DNA from: an uncultured Sphingomonadaceae bacterium
Lineage (GTDB): Bacteria > Pseudomonadota > Alphaproteobacteria > Sphingomonadales > Sphingomonadaceae
Direction: 5' to 3'
Assembly: GCA_947493195.1 (NCBI GenBank)
Contig: CANLQG010000001.1
Location: forward strand, 248,001 to 312,000
DNA: 64,000 nt
Shown here: one piece after another, positions 27,701 through 36,700 of the stretch
Numbering within the stretch: position 1 is the first letter of the stretch
How the letters are laid out: each line of letters begins with the position of its first letter
Notes under the pieces: model-generated
The model's database searches: none
What the model saw: only the letters and a program-made list of their open reading frames with translations
What the model was told of the DNA's origin: nothing
Position numbers and translations under genes: made by a program

Positions 27701-30700
27701 TCGCGCACGGTGCCTGCCACCCCGCCCTGGCCTCGGTCGGTTTGCACCAAAACGCGGATGTTGCCGACCGACTGCACCCCGTCGGGCAAGGTGAACGTGA
27801 TCGATTTGGACCGGCTTTCTCCCGCGGCCAGCGCGGTGTCGGTGGCGACCGCGGTATCCAGCAGCACTTGCCCTGTGTTGAGGTTGCGCACGAATATGCG
27901 GTTGGCAAAGCCGCCCAACGTATCGGCGTTCCCGACATTCGCCTCTGTCCAGGTGAGCGTCACAGTGTCGCCCGCAGCCAAATTCCCTTCCGCGATGGCG
28001 AGATCTGAAATGGTGATGTCGGGAGCCGATACGATCGTTTCGACAAGCGCGTTGTTGGTTTCGGCCGTCGCATCCTGATTGGCCTCGTCGATATCGTCGA
28101 GGATATCGGTGGTGACTGTGAACCGGAAACTGCCATGGCTTCCGATACCCTGGGGCCAGGCGATCTGGATCGACTGGGTCAGGCTTTCGCCCGCCGCCAG
28201 GACCTGCGTGTTCTCAGCGGTTTGCAGTACGAAAGTACTGTTGGCCGAAAGATTGCGGACCTCGATCCGGTCGCTGAAACCGGCTGCGGCATCGCTGTTG
28301 CCCTGATTGGTAGTTGTCCAGCTCAGCGTCACCGGGTCGCCCGGCGCCCACCCATGTTCGGGGGTCACCGTAATGTCGCTCACCACGAGATCGACGAACG
28401 GCGCAAGCGTCGATTCAACCTCCAGGACGGCGCTGTTGTTAGCCTCTGCAACGCCGGTGGCGTCGATTTCGGGAATGGCGTTCCCGACGTCGAGGGCCAG
28501 TGAAAACTCCAGCCGTCCGACGCCGCTGTTGCCGGTCGGCAAGGTCAGCGTGAATTGCCGCTGCCGTTCTGCCCCAGCCGCGAGATCGCCGGTGCCGTCG
28601 TCAACGAGGTAGTTGCCGATCGTCTCGCCGGTATCCAGATTGCGCACGATGATACGGTCGGCCCAGCTGCCCTCGGCTGACGCCGCGCCGGTGTTCTGCG
28701 TTTTCCAGGAAACCGTTACGGTGCCACCGGAATAGATGCCGTCGACCGATGTCACCGCCAACTGCGCTGGTACGAGGTCCGGCGCATCCCCTGCCAGGGG
28801 ATCGATCACGATCGGATCGCTGGGCGTGCTTTCCACGACGTTGAAGTTGTAGTTGCCGATATTGGCGGCATCGTAAATGCGCCCTTCCAGCAGCAGCGTA
28901 TAGGTGCCGGTCTGCGGGATTTCGAAACCTTCGACATCGTCGAAATTGTTGGCAAACAGCTGAACGCCGGTCGGCCCGATCAGGCGCCAGCGAATTGACG
29001 CACCACTTCCGGTGACGCGATCGAAATAGAACTGTTCTCCTGCCTCGGCTTCGAACTGGTAGACTTCCGTCTCCGAACCGGGGCTGAGCGTGCCGGACAC
29101 CGGCAAGCCCGGCGTTACCGCCGTGGCATCGGCCAGATCGAGCACGCGGATGGCAAAGTCCCGGCTCGCGAACACCTGGTTATGCACGCGCAGGCGATAG
29201 TCCCCGGCGGGCAAGGTGAAGACAGGATTGTCCGCGAAATCCAGGCTATCGCTGGCAAGGAATTCGCGCTCCGCAATGATTGCTCCGTCGCGTAGCAGCG
29301 TCCATGCGAGATTGCCGTCATTGCTGAAGGGATCGACAACGATGCGCGCTTCTTCGTCCAGCGTGAAATCGAGGAAGGCAAACTGGAACGGCTTGGCAAG
29401 CGTGCCCTGGTAAGTCTCGCCCAGATCAAGGGTATCCACGAGGTCGTTCAGCCGGGTCGCCTGGAATTGATAGGCATTGGTCCCTTCATCGGACACCAGC
29501 CCTTCGAACAGCAGATAATACCGTCCATCGCCAGGCAGCGTGATTGCGCCTGAATCGTTATCGATGGGATTGTGCCACACCTGCCTGCCAAGGCTGTCGA
29601 CCAGGCGCCATTCGCCATTCAGGTCATTGGTCAGCGACTGGAAGTAGAACCGCTGTCCTTTAAGCCCGTCCAGATAGTAGGCATCGGTGGTGTTGGCAGG
29701 ATCAAGTTCCCCCATGGTCGGGGCGTCGATCGCAAGTTCGGTGGCAGAGCCGGCCAGATCGACGATGCGGAAAGCGAAATCGCCAGTTGCGTCCCCGTCG
29801 CCTGAAACCAGTACCGTATACTCGCCCGGTGGCGCGTAGATGGCGGTGGAATCGTTGCGCGCGTGGGCATCGCTGGCATCGAAATCGCGCCCGGTGATTG
29901 CACCGCCAGCATCGGCCAGCGTCCAGCGCAGGTTGCCGCTGTTGGCCATGCTGTCGAAATGCAGCAGCGTAGGCTCGGCCAGCGTGAAGGTGTAAGTGCG
30001 CAGCGCACCCGGCGTGGGGATGCTTCCCGCCGCCACTTCACCCAGCGTAAGCGCTTCGGTCGCTTCCGTGATGTCGTGCACGGCGAATTGCAGCGTCTGC
30101 GGTGTGGCATCGCCGATGCGGCCTTCTACCAGCAGCGTGTAAGTACCATCCAGCGGCAGTTCCACCGGAGAAAGATCGCCCAGCCGCACCGCGTCTAACA
30201 TCATCGCCCCGTTGGGATCGATGATCCGCCAATAGGCGAGGTTCGAACCCGATAGGAAATCGAGAAAGAGCTTTTGCCCGGCGCTGCCCGCGAAGCTGTA
30301 GGCCTGCGTCCGGTTACCGGGGCTAAGCGTGAGATCCTGCGCCTCGCCCAGCGTTAGCGCAGTGCCCGCATCGATATCGAGCACGCGCAACGAGAAACTG
30401 CCGGTGGTGGTGCCGCCAGGCGACACCGCCAGTTCGTATTCGCCCGGTTGCAACACCAGCACCGGGTTTTCGGTTCGGCGTTCCCAGGAATCCGTTGCGG
30501 TGAAACGACGCGGCCCCTCGCCTTCGTAAGGTCCGGTAATCTGCCAGTAGAAATTGCTGTTGTTCGTCAGCGTATCTACCGCGATGCGGGTTTCTTCGGT
30601 GAGCGTAAAGCCATAGCGCTGCACCGCGCCCTGGGCGGCGATATTGCCGGTGATGACATCTCCCAGCACCAGAGTTGCGATGGGGTCGGCAGCCGGAGTC

Positions 30701-33700
30701 ATCACCACACTGACGTTGTCGATGTCCTGGTTACCGATGTCGCCGCCCTGCGAAGCGCCGAACACCGCGCGGTGGGCATCCAGTTCGAAGCCACCGATGA
30801 AATAGCCATCGATCACCGTAACCGCGCTGCCGCCCTCCGGCGTCAGCACCAGCGTTACGGTGGCACCGCCATCAACGCGCTCCACCAGCAGGCGGGCATG
30901 GGCCCAGTCGCCCGAAGCAAGGTCGAAGCCCGGATCGTCGAAATTGACAATGCGCGGACCATTGAAATGGATCTGCACGTGGTTGTCGTTGGGATCGCCG
31001 GCGCCGCCGTTGTCGGTATCGAGGAACAGCATCAGCGAGCCAGGTACTTCCAGCGGGCTTGCATCTCCGCTGGCCGGCCCGGCAGAGCCGTGCTCCTCCA
31101 CCGAGTAGAGGCCGAATGAAATGCCATCCGGTCGCCCGACCTGACCCGGTCGCGGGGTGATGCGAAAATCGAATTCCAGTTCGATGGAATCCTGCCGCCC
31201 GGTCCCGGTGGCCGAGAAATAGGCGCTGTTCCGCACGTTGGTGCCCAGTGTGTCTGTCAGGCGCAGGAAGCGGTTACCGTCCTGCTCCACAACCTGGGCA
31301 GCAGCGCCGCGATTGTTCACCAGCACATAGGGCAGCCCGCCAGGCAGGAAATTCTGCTCGGTTTCGCCATTGGCGGGGTTCTGGATCGGTACTTCGAAGG
31401 CGAAGGAGTAGGGTACATCGGCAGTGTTGGAGGCGCGCCCTTCCACCGCCAGCGTGTAGGTGCCCGCCAGTTTGGCGGCGAGATACCCGGTATCGCTGAT
31501 GGTATTCGGGCCGAACACCTGCCGGCCCAGCGGATCGAACAGCCGCCAGCGGTTATTGGTGGACAGGTTCTGCAGGGAATCGAAGGCAAAGACCATGCCC
31601 TGCGTTGCTTCGAAGCGGTAGAGGTCGGTTTCCCGGCCCTGCTGCGAAAGCACGCCGCTGTAGGTGCCGCCAGCGGCCAGCTCCTGCGCGGTAGAGAGGT
31701 CGAGCAGGCGAAAGCCGTAGTCGCCCGTCGCTGCGCCTGACCCATCGAACGTTAGTGTCCAGTCTCCCGGTTCCAGAGTCAGGAGCGGATTGCTGGCGGT
31801 CTGGTTGATACCGTCGCTCTCGCGCAGGGTGCGCGCCGTAACGACAGCGCCGCGCGGACCGGTCAGTGTCCAGTCTAAGTCCGTCCTGTCGGTGAAATTG
31901 TCGAAAATGACCTGCGTGGTTGCGTCGATCGTAAATGTATAGCTGTCGCTCTCTCCCGAGGCCGAGATCGAGCCATCGACACGGTCACCCAGCGTATAGG
32001 CGGTGGTGGTCTGGCTGTAGGGTGTCAGCCGAAACGCGAAACTGGCGAGCGAGCCGTGATTGATCCTGCCTTCCAGCAGCAGCGTGTAGGTGCCGTCATG
32101 CGGGAGTTCCAGCCCGTCGATATCGTTGAGGCCGCGTGAATCGAACACATCCTTGCCGTAAGGATCGACCAGCCGCCAGTAGATATCGTTGGCAACGGCG
32201 ACGGCATCGAGGATGAACTTCTCGCCCTCGGCTCCGGCAAACTTGTATGCCGCAGTGGAATTCGACGGGTCCAGCGTTCCTTCGACAAGGTCACCCAGCG
32301 CAAGCGGCGCGGCATTGCCGAGGTTCAGCAGCCGGAAGTTGAAGTAGGCGGTCGTCCCGTCCAGCGCATCGACAGTGAGATGATATTCACCCGGCGCAAG
32401 GCGCATGGTGGAATTCGTGCGCAAATCCAGCGAGTCGGACTGGTGGAACCGCCGGTCGGCAACTACTGAGCCGGATGGTCCGTCGAGGGACCACGACAGG
32501 GCCGAGGAGTTCGTCAGGCTGTCGAAAGAGATCAGCGTCTCTTCATCGAGCGTGAAGCTGTAGACTTTCGTTTCGCCCGGAATGTCGATCCGGCCCGATA
32601 CGCCTTGCGTGTTCATGTCCATCAGGCTGGCATCGCCCGGCAAGGATGTATCTTCGAAGTCGAGCGCGTAGATCAGGCCAAGCGTGTCTTGCGCCGGTGG
32701 CGACGCCATTGCGTCGCGCACCTGCTGTTCGCTCCGGGCCACGTCCCACAGGCGGAATGAATCCACGGCCCCTTCGACCATGCCGAAATCGGTCCGCGCG
32801 GAGGCGTAACGCCCGATCCAGAGAGGCTCGCCATTGTCGAACATCTGGGAGTTGCGCACACCGGAAGTCGCCTGCGCAACGCCGTTGACGTAGAGTGTCA
32901 TCACGCCATTGTCGCGGTCCACAACTGCGGCCACGTGGAACCATTCCCCGGTGGGGATGACGTTCGTACCGGTACGCACCTGCTGGTTGCCCGCGTTGTC
33001 GCCCACATCCAGATTGAGCTGGCCGGCGGAACTGACCGACATGTGATAGGACAGGCGGGAAGCGGCCTGTTCGTTACCCTTGGATGCCAGAATCATCCAC
33101 GAATCGGTGAAACGGTCGAGCTTGAACCAGCCCTCCAGCGTCATGTTCTTGGCTGGCGAGATTTCCGGCCCGTCGGGCACGGTGACGTAGTCGACCCCGC
33201 GCAGCGCAAGCGCATTGCCAGATTGGCCTGGCACCAGTTGCGGCGCGTCGGGGTTCGTCCCGTCGGGCGTGATGGCGATGGGAACAGGTTCTGAAATGCC
33301 GTAGACGGCGAACCGGTAATCCGTCGGCCATCCGTGCCAGACGCGGTTCTCCAGGATAATGGTGTAGGTGCCGGTAAGCGGCGCCTCGCCCACGTCACGA
33401 TCGAGAAAGCTGACACGTTCCAGGATCTGGCGGCCAAGCGGATCGATGATGCGGAATGTCGCCCGGTCGGTGCTGGTGCCATAGGCCAGCGCATCGATGA
33501 AGATGCGCTGGCCAGCAGTGAAGTCCATCTTCCAGGCGTAGTTCTCGCCCGCCCCCGTTGTCTGGCCGGAGACGACCTCTCCGCTGGCGATGGTCTCGGC
33601 AGTCCCCAGGTCGAGCACGCGGAAGGCAAACGCGCCGGTAGTGCCTGCAGTGCTGCTGACGGTCAGGCGGTAGGTTCCGGGATAGACTTCGACCGTGGGA

Positions 33701-36700
33701 TCGCCGGAGCCGAACTCGTAACTATCGCCGTTGCGCATGTTCCGCGTGATGATGCTGCCATCCGATCCCTCCAGGCGGATCGTGAAGTCGTCATTGTCGT
33801 GGACCGAATCGAGCATCAACCGCGTGCGTTCGGTTACGGTAAAAGTGTACTGCGCGGTATCGCCGGGCGCGGTAAGTCGGCCAAGGACCGCGCCGGGTAC
33901 GCCTGCAAGGTCCGAACGAATGGCAACCGGCTCTCCCGAGACGCCTTCGACAGTGGAGCCACCCGCGAGATTGTCGAACCCCAGCCGCACCAACAGCCCG
34001 GTGGCGTCGGCAGGCAGGCCATTCAGCATGTCGCCCTGGATCTGCACCTGGCTACGGGCGCCGCTCCATACGCGCACCTCGTCAAGGCCGCCTTCGAAAT
34101 GGCGATAGTCGGAATTGTGTTCGCTCGTCCCGCTGATGAACAGCGGCGTGTCGGGCGATCCCGAAGCGGGGTTGGTGGAGATGATGCCCGAGGCGGCGAG
34201 TTCGCCGTTCAGATAAATTTCCATCGTGCCCGCCGTGCGGTTCATCACCGCTGCGACATGGGTCCACTCGCCGTAGGGGACCGAGCCGCTTGCGGTGCTG
34301 ATCGTATCGTTAGCGCCACCACGCTGGCTCGACATGTGGATGTAGCCGTTGTTCTCGAACCACACCGAATATGTGCGCTGGTTCGCGTCGTTAGCCTTGT
34401 AGACGATGGGCGCCCAATTGTCGGGCTGCCGTTCCGGATTGATCCAGAATTCCACCGTCACGTTCTCGCGCAGGTCGAGCGCCGGGTTGTCGATCCGCAC
34501 TTCCTCATGCGAGGTCAAGGCCACGGCATTGCCGATCTTGCCGGGGCGCAGGAACGGCGCGGCGACAGCAGTGTCGATGTTGATCGGGCTTACCGTGTCG
34601 CGATTCTCGTGCAGGGTAAAGGCATAGGACTTGGTAGCTGCGGTATCCCAGACGCGCCCTTCCACCAGGACCGCATAGGTGCCATCGCGAACAGCGGTGA
34701 AGCTGGCGTCCCGGTAATCCAGCTTGTCCACCACCACATCGCCATCGGGGCCAAGGATGCGAAGCGTAACACTGGCCGGATCAATGATACTGTCGAAGTA
34801 GTATCGCTTCCCGGCTTCGGCAGAGAAGGTGAAGACATCGGTCTCACGCGCGCTGGTAAGGTCGCCCTCGACCCGCAGCCCCAGTTGCAGCGGCGTACCG
34901 GCATAAGGATCGAGGAGGCGGAACTGCGCGGTGCCGGTGGTAAAGCCATTGCCGCGGACAACGAAGGTGGATGTTCCGGCAGCAAGCAGTGCCAGGCGCT
35001 GGTAGGTGGCTTCCTGTGCATCGGCGTAATAGAATGAACTGGCGGCGATTTCTCCTTCCGGCCCCTCGATGCTCCACAACAGGTTCGTGTCGGGCGTCTG
35101 CGAATCCAGCAGGATGTAGGTCGGCTCTTCGAGAGTGATCTCGTACCGCACTTCCTGCGTGGGAGAGGCGACGGTGGCGCTAACCAGTTCGCCCAGTTCC
35201 AGCGCCTGTGGCTGTGGATCGACCACCCGATGCAGGGCAAAGGCATAGCTGCGGCTGGCGGCCGTATCGTAGACGCGCCCCTCTACGAGCAGGTAGTAGG
35301 TGCCTGTAAATTCGGCCGTGAACGTGCGGTCCGAAAAGCTTACAGCATTGGTGAGGTCGCGTCCGAAGCGGTCGACTATACGAAACGAACCGCCGCTGGC
35401 GGCCTGGATGGCATCCAGGGCCAACACCTCTCCCGCCGTGGCGGCAAAAGCATAGACGTCCGTTTCGTTGGAAGGCGTGAGATCGCCGTTGGTCACGCTG
35501 CCGTCGCCTGCCAGAGTCACAGCGGCGGCCTCGATGTCGAGCAGGCGAAACGCGAATTCGCCGGTCGTCGCCAGATTGCCTGCAATCTCCAGCGTATAGT
35601 CACCCGCAGCCAGCAACGCGCCGGGCAAGGTCGCGCGTTCATAGCTGTCGGCAGTGCGCATCGTACCGCCAATTTCGCCCTGCGGTCCGACAAGCCGCCA
35701 GGTGATCGCGCTGTTGTTGGTGAAGCTGTCGAACACGATCAGCCCATCTTCGGCAAGCGTAAAGCTGTACGACCTCGTCTCGCCCGGCGCTGCCAGCGCG
35801 CCTTCAACCCGTTCGCCCAGTGCCAGTGACACAGGTGCCACGGCCTGTACGAGGCTGAGCGCGAAGGCATAGTCGTCGCTCGCCGCCGTACTGAAAGCGC
35901 GGCCTTCGATCAGAAGGGTATAGGTTCCATCGTATGGCAGATCGATGGCCTGGTCCGTCAGGCCGACCGGGCCGAACATCGGCCGACCGAACGGATCGAA
36001 CACTCTGATCGAGCCGCTAACGCCAACCAGCGCATCCAGGATCACCCGGTCTCCTGCGCCGGCGGTGAAGCTGTAGAGATCGGTTTCCCGTGAAGGATTG
36101 AGCTCACCGTCCACCCGCGTGTTGTCGAGGGGGACAGGTGTAGCGGCGGAGAAATCGAGCAGGCGGAAAGCATAGGCGCCGGCAAGCCCCTCTACCTGCA
36201 ACTGGTAAGTCCCTGCAAGCGACAGATCGATCCCGAGATCGCCGTAATTCTCGTAGCTGTCGGAAGAAGCGAACTGGTTCCACCCGGTTTCCACCCCGCG
36301 TGGGCCGATCAGCCGCCAGTACTTGTTAAATTCGTAAACAAGAGAATCGAAGTAGACGATAGCGGGACCGCTAGTGGTGAAGGTGTAGGTGTCGCGTTCG
36401 CTGCCGGTTGATAGCGTTGCGTCCACCTGCGAACCCAACGCCAGCGGGGTGCCGGTGGAACGGTCATCCGGAGGGGTATTGCCAGTCTTGGTGGCAGTGA
36501 AACTGAAGGCGTCGATACCGGTAGCGTTGGTCGCCCCCTCTATCACTACGGTGTACTCGCCATCTGCCGGCAGCGTTATCGAAACGGAATCGGAGAAATA
36601 GATCGGCGAGCGCACCTGCCTGCCGGTGAAATCATAGATGCGCAGGTACGCGTTCCCCCCGCCAAATCCCACTTGCTTGTTGAATGTGATTTCGTCACCC